Shown here piece by piece: positions 53,906-62,368 of a stretch of DNA of 64,000 nucleotides. The translations under genes and the position numbers were made by a program. Below the pieces are notes generated by a model. That model was not told the origin of the DNA and searched no databases. It saw only the letters and a program-made list of their open reading frames with translations. Each line of letters opens with the position of its first letter. Positions within the stretch are counted from its first letter, which is position 1. This DNA comes from Robiginitomaculum_A sp036478535 (lineage in GTDB: Bacteria; Pseudomonadota; Alphaproteobacteria; Caulobacterales; Maricaulaceae): positions 682,001 to 746,000 of the forward strand of contig OZ245059.1 of the NCBI GenBank assembly GCA_965224735.1, given 5' to 3'.

Positions 53906-54922
53906 ATGTATAAACAAGAGCGAAAATTTGTGACGACAGCACATGCACAAATTCAGGTGTTGGAAAGCATTTGGCATGGAGAAATTTCTGCAAATTATGC
54001 GCGTGATACGCAAAAAGCACTACAAGCGATTAGAGATGTGGCCTTGCAAGTACAAGCGCTGGCAGTTTTTCGGGCGGCGGTGCTTTGTCAAGATATTTGT
54101 CTCCGTCTTGGTCAAAATGCAGGTGGACGGTTGCGGCAAAACCTTATTGGGCTGAAAGCTTTAATCGGTCAATATGCAGGCGGTCTTTACGAAATTGACC
54201 CAAGTTTTGAAATGCAGATGAAGAACCGACAGCAAAGCGTCAAACAGACAGAGGCTGAGGAAATTTTTCTTGCCGATATTCGTGCTGGTCATTTACAAGC
54301 CACGCAGGCATTGAAACCATTACTACAGTTGGTGAAAAAGGAAAACTGCATATCCGCTTTGCAAACTTTGATGGACGTACACGAATGGCCCCAGAAAGCA
54401 TTACTACCTGATACAGAAAATAGGCAAGACTTTGATGTCGTGATGCGCCCAATTACTAATTTGGTTCTAAGTGCAGCCCGGCAAAATGGTAAGAATGTTA
54501 GCATTTCCTATGGTGCAAATTTTGACGATTTAGAAGAAAATTTGGCGACACGGGTGCGAAGATTTGTACAACTAGTTTGTTTAAATATTGTAGCTAGGAG
54601 TATTGGCGATAGTGCTGCGCAAATTAATTTAACGGCGCAAATGGGCGATAAAAACATACGTTTTAACATTAGTTGGCATGGGCAAGTAATTAGATTTGTG
54701 CAACAAAACGGTAATAGCCATTTTGAAAAAGCGATCACGGCGTTGGAGGCACGAGGCGGTGCATTTATACTCAGGCAAGGAAAAATATCCCAAGGCATGG
54801 ATGCAACAATACAATTTGCAGATATTAGTTTTCCAAAAAATATAAAAGAAACAACCATAAAACTTAGTGAGAAAAATAATATAGGGGCGGGTAGAATGGT
54901 AGCGGGAGGTGAGCGTGGCTAG
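53906..54922 (+). CDS. Degenerate CheA-like protein
   Basis: 338 residues. An N-terminal helical HPt-like region (QKALQAIRDVALQVQALAVFRAAVL) lacks a phospho-His in the expected place. The C-terminal half keeps an outline of a HATPase domain (VRRFVQLVCLNIVARSIG … INLTAQMGDKNIRFNISWHG … ITALEARGGAFIL) but shows no clear N, G1 or G2 boxes. The P5/CheW-binding domain is missing. The position, chpT-here-cheY-cheR-ctrA, is where cheA lies in many alphaproteobacteria. CheA ancestry is inferred; it could be a scaffold. It overlaps cheY by 8 bases. Confidence 0.55.
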   Translation: MYKQERKFVTTAHAQIQVLESIWHGEISANYARDTQKALQAIRDVALQVQALAVFRAAVLCQDICLRLGQNAGGRLRQNLIGLKALIGQYAGGLYEIDPSFEMQMKNRQQSVKQTEAEEIFLADIRAGHLQATQALKPLLQLVKKENCISALQTLMDVHEWPQKALLPDTENRQDFDVVMRPITNLVLSAARQNGKNVSISYGANFDDLEENLATRVRRFVQLVCLNIVARSIGDSAAQINLTAQMGDKNIRFNISWHGQVIRFVQQNGNSHFEKAITALEARGGAFILRQGKISQGMDATIQFADISFPKNIKETTIKLSEKNNIGAGRMVAGGERG

Positions 54923-55292
54923 AGCGTTAAAAACATGTCTTATTGTTGATGATTCAAAAATGATACGGCGTGTGGCGTTGCGCATCGTTAAAGATATGCA
55001 GTTTGAAACGATAGAAGCAGGTGATGGCAGCGAGGCGATAAAAATATGTCAAAAAAAAATGCCTGATGCTATTTTGCTTGATTGGAATATGCCGATTATG
55101 GACGGTATGTCCTTTTTAAAAGCTCTGCGCGAAGAGGCAGGGGGGGACGATCCGATTGTCATTTTTTGCACGGCGGAGCGAGATGTCATAAAAATAGCAC
55201 AAGCGCTTGATGCTGGTGCTGACGAGTATATTATGAAGCCCTTTGATAGTGATATCATCGAATCAAAATTCCTAGAAACAGGATTGCTGTAG
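54915..55292 (+). CDS. CheY-like single-domain response regulator
   Basis: 125 residues from GTG 54915 (GGGAGG five bases upstream; a GTG at 54909 overlaps that site and is less likely). Acidic pair VDDSK, phospho-Asp D56 (LLDWNMPIMDG), switch Thr (IFCTAERD) and Lys (YIMKPFD) are all present, so it should be phosphorylatable. It overlaps the CheA-like gene. With no flagellar switch genes here, its output could be cell-cycle or polar signalling. Confidence 0.88.
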   Translation: MARALKTCLIVDDSKMIRRVALRIVKDMQFETIEAGDGSEAIKICQKKMPDAILLDWNMPIMDGMSFLKALREEAGGDDPIVIFCTAERDVIKIAQALDAGADEYIMKPFDSDIIESKFLETGLL

Positions 55293-55300
55293 TAATAATC

Positions 55301-56215
55301 ATGAGCTGTGTTCTTTCCCTTAGTCCCACATATTATAGAGCGCTTAAGCGGCTTACGCTTGAACTTGCTGGTATACGTTTGGGAGATGATCACAGGTTCT
55401 TGGTAGAAACACGCCTTTCTGCTTTAGCCCGTAAGGAAGGTTTTGCAAACCTTGAGCAAATGATAGACGAGCTTTTTAGCCGCGGGCAAACGCGCCTTGC
55501 TATTCATGTGGTTTCTGCACTTTTACAAAGAGCCACACGGTTTTTTGAAGACAGGCCTAGCTTTGAAATGATCGGCGATATTTTACTGCCAAAATTGCAT
55601 CAGTTTTATAAAGGAGGCACGGTGCGGATTTTGTCCTATGGTTGCTCAAGCGGGCAGGAAGCTTATAGTATAGCTATATTGCTTGATAAGTTATCGGCTA
55701 GTTTTGCGGGCATGAAATTTGAAATTATTGGCGTTGATTATCCCTCATGGGCACTTGAGAGCGCTAAAGAAGGTCGCTTCACCCATTTTGAAGTGCAGCG
55801 CGGTTTGCCAATTAGACATTTGGTTTCATATTTTGATCGCGCAGGCGAGGATTGGGTTGTCAAAAAAGACCTTAGAGAGAAAGTTCGTTTTGTTGATCAT
55901 AATCTGCTTGCTGATATTGGTGATTTAGGAATTTTTCAAATTGTTATGTTTTGCGGAAAACTAACGCAATACTCACCGCCTGCGGTTATCAGGATATTAC
56001 GGTCTCTTAGTCGCCTTGTGAGGGAAAACGGTTATTTGGTACTTGGTAGCGGCGAAGAAATTGGTGAAGCTAATTACGGGTTTGATATTTTTCAAGATGC
56101 TACAGGTTGTTATAAAAAGCATTCGCACTCTAAACCAGAAAATATTGCTGAAAAGCCAATCTCAACATTTCAAGAAACCGCAAAAGGTACGCACAGGGAC
56201 AGTAGTGTAGCCTAA
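55301..56215 (+). CDS. CheR-type methyltransferase with altered motifs
   Basis: 304 residues in CheR order: N-terminal helical domain (LSALARKEGFANLEQMIDELF … ATRFFED), and an SAM-binding fold with SYGCSSGQEAYSIAILL near residues 107-123. The family's FCRNVLIYF segment has become FCGKLTQYS, losing the Arg and Asn next to the active site. It may no longer methylate receptors. Starts 9 bases after cheY. No chemoreceptor is in the window. Confidence 0.82.
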   Translation: MSCVLSLSPTYYRALKRLTLELAGIRLGDDHRFLVETRLSALARKEGFANLEQMIDELFSRGQTRLAIHVVSALLQRATRFFEDRPSFEMIGDILLPKLHQFYKGGTVRILSYGCSSGQEAYSIAILLDKLSASFAGMKFEIIGVDYPSWALESAKEGRFTHFEVQRGLPIRHLVSYFDRAGEDWVVKKDLREKVRFVDHNLLADIGDLGIFQIVMFCGKLTQYSPPAVIRILRSLSRLVRENGYLVLGSGEEIGEANYGFDIFQDATGCYKKHSHSKPENIAEKPISTFQETAKGTHRDSSVA

Positions 56216-56325
56216 CATAGTGTGTGTTTCATGTTTCTTTTCAATTGCACCTTATTAAATTTTTAATTTCTTAAAGATTCTCCAAATTTATGTGAGACTT
56301 TAATAAGCATCCTTAAGTGGGAGCT

Positions 56326-57021
56326 TTAGGCGCTAATTTTATCCCGATTTGGTTCGCGAAGCACATAGCCGCGTCCCCAAACGGTTTCAATGTAATGATC
56401 ACCGCCATCGACAGCCGCAAGTTTCTTGCGCAGCTTACAAATAAAGACATCGATAATTTTTAGTTCAGGCTCGTCCATACCGCCATAAAGATGGTTTAGG
56501 AACATCTCTTTAGTAAGCGTTGTCCCTTTGCGCAATGAGAGAAGCTCAAGCATTTGATATTCTTTGCCAGTCAAATGTATGCGGTGGTCTGCGACTTCAA
56601 CGGTTTTCGCATCAAGATTAACAGCAATTTCACCAGTTCTGATGATTGATTGTGCATGACCTTTAGAGCGACGAACAACGGCATGAATACGGGCGACAAG
56701 TTCGTCCTTATGGAAAGGTTTCGTCATATAATCATCCGCGCCAGTGCCAAGGCCTCTGACTTTCGTGTCAATGTCGGATGTACCCGACAAAATAAACACA
56801 GGCGTATTGACTTTCGCAAGACGCAAAGTCTTAAGAACGTCGAAACCAGGTATATCTGGTAGATTGAGGTCAAGCAGGATGATATCATAATCATAGAGCT
56901 TACCCAAATCGATACCTTCCTCACCAAGATCAGTTGTGTAAACGTTAAACCCTTCGGATTTAAGCATTAATTCGATGCTTTGTGCAGTCGCAGCATCATC
57001 TTCAATTAGAAGAACGCGCAT
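56326..57021 (-). CDS. ctrA: Cell-cycle response regulator CtrA
   Basis: 231 residues. Receiver with D51 (IILLDLNLPDIPGF), T and K switch residues (FILSGTSD, YMTKPFHKDE), and an OmpR-type winged helix (VHLTGKEYQMLELLSLRKGTTLTKEMFLNHLYGGMDEPELKIIDVFICKLRKKL), nearly identical to the conserved CtrA form. CtrA controls replication, division and motility in this class. It is convergent with cheR and divergent from a FliJ-like gene. TTAA-rich segments near 57048-57064 and 57100-57115 are near misses of the CtrA site. Confidence 0.95.
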   Translation of the reverse strand: MRVLLIEDDAATAQSIELMLKSEGFNVYTTDLGEEGIDLGKLYDYDIILLDLNLPDIPGFDVLKTLRLAKVNTPVFILSGTSDIDTKVRGLGTGADDYMTKPFHKDELVARIHAVVRRSKGHAQSIIRTGEIAVNLDAKTVEVADHRIHLTGKEYQMLELLSLRKGTTLTKEMFLNHLYGGMDEPELKIIDVFICKLRKKLAAVDGGDHYIETVWGRGYVLREPNRDKISA

Positions 57022-57249
57022 ATTAATTACCTCCCAGGCGAATCATTTTTAAAATAAGTTAACTGATTATGAGTCCTAGGTGAATCCTGTAAATCAAATG
57101 TTAACAATAATTAGTAAAATCAAAAAAAAATGCAGAAAATGTGTCTCGATATGGGGCATACCGTGTTTTTTTGCTCCGCGTTTACCGAAATTAAAGTTTG
57201 TTGAGCTAGAACATTCTCATAAGGCGAAAAGCCACAAGGTAGGGTTAAG

Positions 57250-57630
57250 GTGAATACTATGAATAATTCAATGGATAGAAGTGTGCGTACAGTTCGGTTT
57301 TCTATTTCTGACTTGCAAAGACGAATTGCTGTATTAGAAGCAACACGGGAAGATTTAGCATGTCAGATGCGTAAGCTCAATGATAGCGTTCCTGAAGAGG
57401 ACGTAGCGCCAAATGCACAAAAGGACGGATTTGTAGCCTATGGGTCGTATGCAAAATCGGTTCTTTTGCGTAAGAAAAATTTGCGAAATACAATGGACGA
57501 CATTGAATGTCAAAACACTGGTCTAAACGCAAAGCTTTGTCTGGCTATGGAGACCCTCGATAGTTTTGAGCGGGTTCGCGCGCGCCGACTTGCAATGCAA
57601 GCAGAAAAACTGGCAAGCAAACGCGCTTAA
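57250..57630 (+). CDS. FliJ-like coiled-coil protein
   Basis: 126 residues (GTG 57250, or ATG 57259 with AAGG upstream). Long heptad-like helices (ISDLQRRIAVLEATREDLACQMRKL; RKKNLRNTMDDIECQNTGLNAKL) around FVAYGSYAKSVLLRK, matching FliJ-type proteins that alphaproteobacteria carry divergent from ctrA. FliJ is a chaperone of the flagellar export ATPase. No fliI is visible. A conserved place but a short, divergent sequence, so the FliJ call is moderate. Confidence 0.6.
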   Translation: MNTMNNSMDRSVRTVRFSISDLQRRIAVLEATREDLACQMRKLNDSVPEEDVAPNAQKDGFVAYGSYAKSVLLRKKNLRNTMDDIECQNTGLNAKLCLAMETLDSFERVRARRLAMQAEKLASKRA

Positions 57631-57656
57631 TAACCTTTTTTTATAGGGTATTGTGG

Positions 57657-57692
57657 GAAAAACTCTGGCTTTTAGGCTGGAGTTTTTGTATT
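57657..57692 (+). terminator. Probable terminator after the FliJ-like gene
   Basis: An AAAACTC … GAGTTTT stem with a loop around GGCTTTTAGGC, followed by T-rich sequence. Two mismatches in the stem. Confidence 0.6.
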
Positions 57693-57731
57693 TTATTTTA
57701 GGGGTTGTCCCTTAATAAAATTTTCTCACTA

Positions 57732-58520
57732 TCAATTTCCGTTTATCCAAATTGGAACACCGAGCGACTGATCAGGTGGAATATATAAACTTCCTTTAAT
57801 AGAAGTTAAAAGCCTTATACCGAATTTTATAGGTGGCTTAATCTTGGCGTCGCTACCCAGACACGTTGTCCCGACCATCAGAACTGAACGAACATCATCT
57901 AATGATTGTACGGGATATTTCATGGATGACATTTGATCCGATATTATCTCAAAATCTTCCTGAGGAAATAAAATAGCATCTAGTAAAATCGCACCATTGG
58001 CATGCATTCCAACTGTATATTTTGGCACCCTCAATTTCCGAGAAGTTATATCTTTTATCAACATGGGCAAAAGGTTGGATTTCGGAGCAGCCAGCATCCA
58101 ACGAATTTCAGCATTGTCCTTTTTAACACGGCTGAATTTACGCTGAGTGGTCCAGTTTGCTTTTTTTGATTTAACGTGTTCATTGGTCTTGGGAATAGTT
58201 TTTCTTTCCCGAACACACCAGTCAACTGGCCCTGGAGGCAAAGAAAACCATTTGATCAATCGTCCTACTATATTATTACGACTATAAAGTTGCCATTTTG
58301 CGAATCCCGTATCATCCATAGCCTTAAACAAGGCTTTTGCCATTTGGGATTTCGTAGAAATTAATTCAATATAGGTATCATTTTCCAGTGGAATAAGGGC
58401 ATTGTGAGTAAATCCATGGTCACCTCCAGCAGTGATACTGAAGCCTAAACCTTCAAACTTGTTTATAGCCATTTTCAAATTTTTGACTTTAATGACAATG
58501 TGGTCAACTTCGAACGACAT
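57732..58520 (-). CDS. Glyoxalase-like (VOC superfamily) protein
   Basis: 262 residues. Begins MSFEVDHIVIKVKNLKMAINKFEGLGFSITAGGDHG, the Glyoxalase_3 type opening, then IPLENDTYIELISTKS and DWCVRERKT. It contains the first half-site histidine HIV and the DTYIELI glutamate of metal-binding VOC folds. Substrate unknown. It starts directly after the stop of the peptidase-like gene (no gap), so they form one operon. Part of the inverted-repeat cassette. Confidence 0.78.
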   Translation of the reverse strand: MSFEVDHIVIKVKNLKMAINKFEGLGFSITAGGDHGFTHNALIPLENDTYIELISTKSQMAKALFKAMDDTGFAKWQLYSRNNIVGRLIKWFSLPPGPVDWCVRERKTIPKTNEHVKSKKANWTTQRKFSRVKKDNAEIRWMLAAPKSNLLPMLIKDITSRKLRVPKYTVGMHANGAILLDAILFPQEDFEIISDQMSSMKYPVQSLDDVRSVLMVGTTCLGSDAKIKPPIKFGIRLLTSIKGSLYIPPDQSLGVPIWINGN

Positions 58521-59603
58521 TTAGGTGGACCAATTTTTAAAGAAATTCAGAGCTTCTTGCTCAGCCCCAAACGCTTGCTCGATCACAGTGTGTTTCCAGC
58601 TATCTTGATCTGGAAAAAATATGTTTTTCATATCTTGTTGAATGCGAATGGCCGTTGGCGAATTTATATCTCCATAGGCGTGAAGCCAGTGATCTTTTTG
58701 AAGTGCGTTAAAAACCTTCCTCTCAGGGTATGTTCCAAATTCGTGCGCAGAAAACAGTAGTGGAATATCGTTCAGTTCTTCCTTATAGGCGTTTTCCAAA
58801 ATTCCATGTATCTCGTAGGCCGTGCTCTTTGATGAAAACACTGACACGTATTTTGAACCCCAACATTTTTGCCCCCAACCAGATGTTGAGTCGGCAAGCT
58901 TTGTGAAACCAATGAGTTCTCCATTTCCTTTTTCGCCAAGGCCAGTATGATAATCAATGACAATAACTTTTTCAGCCCGGTCAAGGTATGTATTGATAAT
59001 AGTGCGCAAGGTTTTGTTTGACCATGTCGGCTGTAAGCCGCCATAGAAGGGACCGTGGGGCTGAGTATATTGGCCAGATGGAATCCTTGCCTTTATATTT
59101 TTACGACCATATTTTAATATAGCCAAGGCCATTGAAACTTTTGATTTCAGGTTATTTTTTTTAGGTACAATGAAATCGATTAGATCATCATAGAGTTCAT
59201 TTATTGGTACATCATTGTCGAAATTGATAAAGTTTCTGAAAAGATCTACGCCGTCTTCATTCGTTCGTCTCAGCCATGAAAATCCCCAGGGGTTGATCGC
59301 ATGAATCAAAAGAACAGCTGTGTTTGGTTGTAAGTCAGAATATAACCCTGTTTCCATGGCACCAACCTGTACTGCTGAACCGAGAAATGCCTCTACGCCA
59401 TGTGTACCACTGCTCGTTACCAACACATTTTTTGCGTCCTTTGGCCCGATCCAAAGAGCGTCTGTATACAACGGCTCACCCGACAGTCCAAGTATCGGGT
59501 TTCTATAATTATTGGCTATAAATTCGTTTTTTAGTGCAACCGAAAGGAATTTATCGCGAGCTTCTTCATAATTTTTAGAAAAATAGCAATTTTCGTTCAT
59601 CAC
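58521..59603 (-). CDS. DUF2817 / M14-like metallopeptidase family protein
   Basis: 360 residues. Family blocks SSGTHGVEAFLGSAVQVG (zinc His and Glu), LLIHAINPWGFSWLRRTNEDGVDLFRNF and VIDYHTGLGEKGNGELIG (second His). These are carboxypeptidase-like hydrolases with an unknown substrate. The pairing with a VOC-type gene on the same strand suggests a small catabolic or detoxification unit. No signal peptide, so cytoplasmic. Confidence 0.85.
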   Translation of the reverse strand: MMNENCYFSKNYEEARDKFLSVALKNEFIANNYRNPILGLSGEPLYTDALWIGPKDAKNVLVTSSGTHGVEAFLGSAVQVGAMETGLYSDLQPNTAVLLIHAINPWGFSWLRRTNEDGVDLFRNFINFDNDVPINELYDDLIDFIVPKKNNLKSKVSMALAILKYGRKNIKARIPSGQYTQPHGPFYGGLQPTWSNKTLRTIINTYLDRAEKVIVIDYHTGLGEKGNGELIGFTKLADSTSGWGQKCWGSKYVSVFSSKSTAYEIHGILENAYKEELNDIPLLFSAHEFGTYPERKVFNALQKDHWLHAYGDINSPTAIRIQQDMKNIFFPDQDSWKHTVIEQAFGAEQEALNFFKNWST

Positions 59604-59880
59604 GTTCGGTATTACCGTTCCTCTATTAAACTAACGTCTCAATGTTTATAGTAATTAGAATCTGATAGATACCATTTTAGTTTAAGTTATAATACAATTT
59701 TTCCATTGTAATTTGTGTAACTTGCCACCTGCTAGAGTGATGTTTGATTAAGTGCATTAAGTGTATTTACCGTATTTAGCCTCGACGTTGTATTTTGATT
59801 TTTTTATGGAACAAATGTTGCACGGTGGTGTTGCCTAGCCTTAACGCCTCTGTTTATGCTGGCTTAATCTGCTCTTTCTC

Positions 59881-59927
59881 ATACCGCCCTCTATAACACA
59901 TAATTATGCGTTATTTGGGACAACCCC
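59881..59927. repeat. Second copy of the 47-bp hairpin repeat
   Basis: Bases 59904-59927 match the right arm of the hairpin at 37904-37950 (reverse strand) at 21 of 24 positions, including TTATGCGTTA and GGGACA, and an AACACA word is shared one base out of register. The outer left arm is lost, so this copy no longer folds fully. The rest of the gap to 60036 is AT-rich without a gene. Confidence 0.65.
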
Positions 59928-60036
59928 ATGAATTATTAGAGAATGTCATATTTATTGAACATTAATCTTGACTATACTTACTTTTAAAGTTATGTGCATA
60001 GTTCAATTTGAAAAAACAAATATTGGGGAACAACTA

Positions 60037-61326
60037 ATGAGTAAGAAAACATTAGCTATGCTATGGGCATTCGCCTGCCTTGCGCAATTTGGAATAGGCG
60101 CGAGCGCGCAAACATCCACACAACAATTGCCAACACAATTGTCAACGGATACACCGACTGAAAACCGCGTTAGTTTCACACTCAACACGGGGAGTTTTTC
60201 CTTTGATAATGTAGGGCAAAGCTTTATTTCAAAAACCCATACTGACAATTTAACATCTCTTACAACATTATCTCACGACGTGCTTGCTAAGGCTGTTGAA
60301 GATAAACCAGGTTTCGTGAAATACGGTGCCTTGGGTCTGCATTTGATTGCGAGTATTCGGCTGCAATTTGGTAATGCCTATGTCCTGCATGAGTATGCAC
60401 ATGCCGAAGAAGGCTATCACCTCGGTTTAAAAAATACATTTGTAGGTAAAACAGACGCTAAGGGAAACGTGGCTCGTAAGAATTCCTACCTTGGCAATCT
60501 ATTGACAATGTCATTTGGTATGGCGCCTTGGGTTGTAACCAACCGTAGAGTTGGCGTTACCAGCGACGGTAATTCCCCAACGGTAATTAGTTATGTCGAG
60601 TCGGTTGGTGCGGGGCTAAATCTGAATACGTTTTTAGCCGAGCAAAGTTTTCATAACATGCTCAGATCAGAAAGACCAGTTACAGAAAGCATTAGCTATC
60701 TCACCAACAAAGTATTTCCAATCATCTATTTTATTGCTGATGGCAAGATTGGCGGCGATCCTTCGATGTATATTGAAGCGTTATCTTGGCTCGGGCCGAA
60801 ACTAACAAAAGAGCAAGTGCAAAAATACAATCTGGCCACTACGATTTTATCAAATGGTTTTATTTCCAGTGTGCGTTCTGTGCCGAAATATTTCAGTGCC
60901 AACCAGACGGTCGCCTTGCTTAAATATGATACAACATTTGGCGGGCGCGATACGTCTATATATTGGCCAGAGTTTTCAACTTATTTAAACGGCACAGGCG
61001 TGTCTGTGCAGGGCGAAGTTTTTGCTAAGATCTCTGGGTATGGTCTATTTGGCCTAGCCCTAGAGAAAAATGTTTTGGGCAAAAACGAAGGCATGGACAT
61101 TACCGCTTCCTTTGCAACGTCACTTGGAAAATGGCATCCTGAAGGGAGCCTGACTCTCAATACGCAAGAAGGCGTCTTTGTCACATTGGGAGGAGACTAT
61201 ACCGTTAATGATAGATTTTCTGTAACCGCAAAAATGTACTCCAGCGGCAAAGGAACATTGCGCGGAGACCGCCTTGTTCCACAAGATAAGCATGGCGGTT
61301 ATGTCGGCGTTAAAGTCAATTTTTAA
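60037..61326 (+). CDS. Secreted protein with HEXXH motif, unknown family
   Basis: 429 residues from MSKKTLAMLWAFACLAQFG, preceded by a GGGGAA site. Signal peptide ends at GASA. Near residue 120 the segment LHEYAHAEEGYHLG holds HEYAH, a zincin HEXXH motif. The C-terminal third alternates polar and hydrophobic residues in barrel fashion and ends GGYVGVKVNF with a terminal Phe, as outer-membrane proteins do. Thus it may be an outer-membrane or periplasmic metalloprotease-like protein. I recognise no named family. It is a single gene. Confidence 0.65.
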   Translation: MSKKTLAMLWAFACLAQFGIGASAQTSTQQLPTQLSTDTPTENRVSFTLNTGSFSFDNVGQSFISKTHTDNLTSLTTLSHDVLAKAVEDKPGFVKYGALGLHLIASIRLQFGNAYVLHEYAHAEEGYHLGLKNTFVGKTDAKGNVARKNSYLGNLLTMSFGMAPWVVTNRRVGVTSDGNSPTVISYVESVGAGLNLNTFLAEQSFHNMLRSERPVTESISYLTNKVFPIIYFIADGKIGGDPSMYIEALSWLGPKLTKEQVQKYNLATTILSNGFISSVRSVPKYFSANQTVALLKYDTTFGGRDTSIYWPEFSTYLNGTGVSVQGEVFAKISGYGLFGLALEKNVLGKNEGMDITASFATSLGKWHPEGSLTLNTQEGVFVTLGGDYTVNDRFSVTAKMYSSGKGTLRGDRLVPQDKHGGYVGVKVNF

Positions 61327-61369
61327 TGGGTTTTGTTTTCAACAAAATGGTTTCAAACCTCCGTTTTCC

Positions 61370-61475
61370 AAACGGACATAAAATTCAAAAGTGCGCCAGA
61401 GGCGCTCAATTAAGAAAAAGTAACTTCAATTGCTACTAACAAACCCACCGACTTTAGTCGGTGGGGGTTTAGTTT
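61370..61475 (+). repeat. Three-hairpin stretch ending in an IS605-like fold-back
   Basis: After the HEXXH gene come TCCGTTTTCCAAACGGA, GCGCCAGAGGCGC and CCCACCGACTTTAGTCGGTGGG followed by GGGTTTAGTTT. The last has the ACTTTAGT loop common at right ends of IS605/IS1341-type elements. It may act as terminator. No transposase or TnpB is adjacent. Confidence 0.5.
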
Positions 61476-61558
61476 AATGCCTTTTTAATTTATACTCTTT
61501 GAGGCGAATATTTTTCTTAAGACTTGCCCTTGTTGCCAAGTTTTAGTAGTTAGTGCTT

Positions 61559-62368
61559 ATGGGAAACACCGAACAAAAACCTGTTTGTCTCATCACGGGC
61601 GCGTCGGCTGGCATCGGGGCAGCGCTTGCGTGGGAATTTGCAAGTGCGGGCTGGAACCTTGCGTTAATAGCGCGCCGCAAACCGCCAATGGTCAAACTGG
61701 CGCAGGATCTTAAGATAGAATACGGAACAAAGTCCCATATTATTGCCGCCGATTTATCAAAGCCAGGGGCTTGCACTGATATTCTAGGGCGGTTGGCCAA
61801 GCAAAAAGTGACCATTGATGGCCTTGTTAATAATGCAGGTTATGGCATGAGTGGACAATTCCTTGATAATGATTGGCAAGCCCACAAAGATTTTCTCAGG
61901 CTAATGCTTGAAGCACCTACCGAAATGAGCCATCTGGTTCTGGGTCATATGAAAGCCCAAGGTTTTGGACGTATCATAAATGTGGCTTCGCTGGCTGGGC
62001 ATATACCTGGTTCGCGCGGTCATACGCTTTACTCGGCGGTAAAAACCTATCTCATAAAGTTTTCTCAATCTCTTAATCTTGAACTTTCTCCATATGGTAT
62101 AAAGGTTTCTGCCCTTTGTCCGGGGTTTACCATGAGCGAATTTCATGACGTGAATGGAACCCGCGGTGCGGTGCGCAAACTTCCGGACTTTATGTGGATG
62201 AGTGCTGAGGAAGTGGCCGAAAGTGGGTTTTTAGCTCTGGAGCGTAATAAAGCTGTTTATATTCCAGGGGCTGTCAATAATGCGATTGCGCTCTTTGCTC
62301 GCCTTATCCCTGCCTCATGGGCGCTGAAACTTATGAACAAAAATTCTGATAAAATACGTAAAGGATAA
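61559..62368 (+). CDS. Short-chain dehydrogenase/reductase (SDR)
   Basis: 269 residues from ATG 61559 (GTG 61553 is possible). NAD(P)-binding TGASAGIGAAL, LVNNAGYG, and the catalytic Ser-Tyr-Lys set VASLAGHIPGSRGHTLYSAVKTY, all classical SDR. Substrate unknown; the C-terminal LARLIPASWALKLM is typical of SDRs acting on hydrophobic substrates. Its stop shares one base with the pyrF start. Confidence 0.92.
   Translation: MGNTEQKPVCLITGASAGIGAALAWEFASAGWNLALIARRKPPMVKLAQDLKIEYGTKSHIIAADLSKPGACTDILGRLAKQKVTIDGLVNNAGYGMSGQFLDNDWQAHKDFLRLMLEAPTEMSHLVLGHMKAQGFGRIINVASLAGHIPGSRGHTLYSAVKTYLIKFSQSLNLELSPYGIKVSALCPGFTMSEFHDVNGTRGAVRKLPDFMWMSAEEVAESGFLALERNKAVYIPGAVNNAIALFARLIPASWALKLMNKNSDKIRKG

Larger units (their letters stand above)
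57701..59927. mobile_element. Two-gene cassette bounded by inverted GGGGTTGTCCC repeats
   Basis: The left boundary reads GGGGTTGTCCC (57701-57711) and the right boundary GGGACAACCCC (59917-59927), an exact 11-bp inverted pair. Between them lie two minus-strand genes of unrelated function and about 300 bases of AT-rich DNA without a gene (59604-59916). No transposase is inside, so it would be a non-autonomous or domesticated unit. The right end also belongs to the hairpin repeat family at 37.9 kb. Confidence 0.45.

Noticed and set aside
57040..57120. CtrA binding sites in the ctrA promoter
   Set aside because: TTAA-N6-TTAAC and TTAA-N7-TAGT were found, but neither matches TTAA-N7-TTAA exactly, so no site is annotated.
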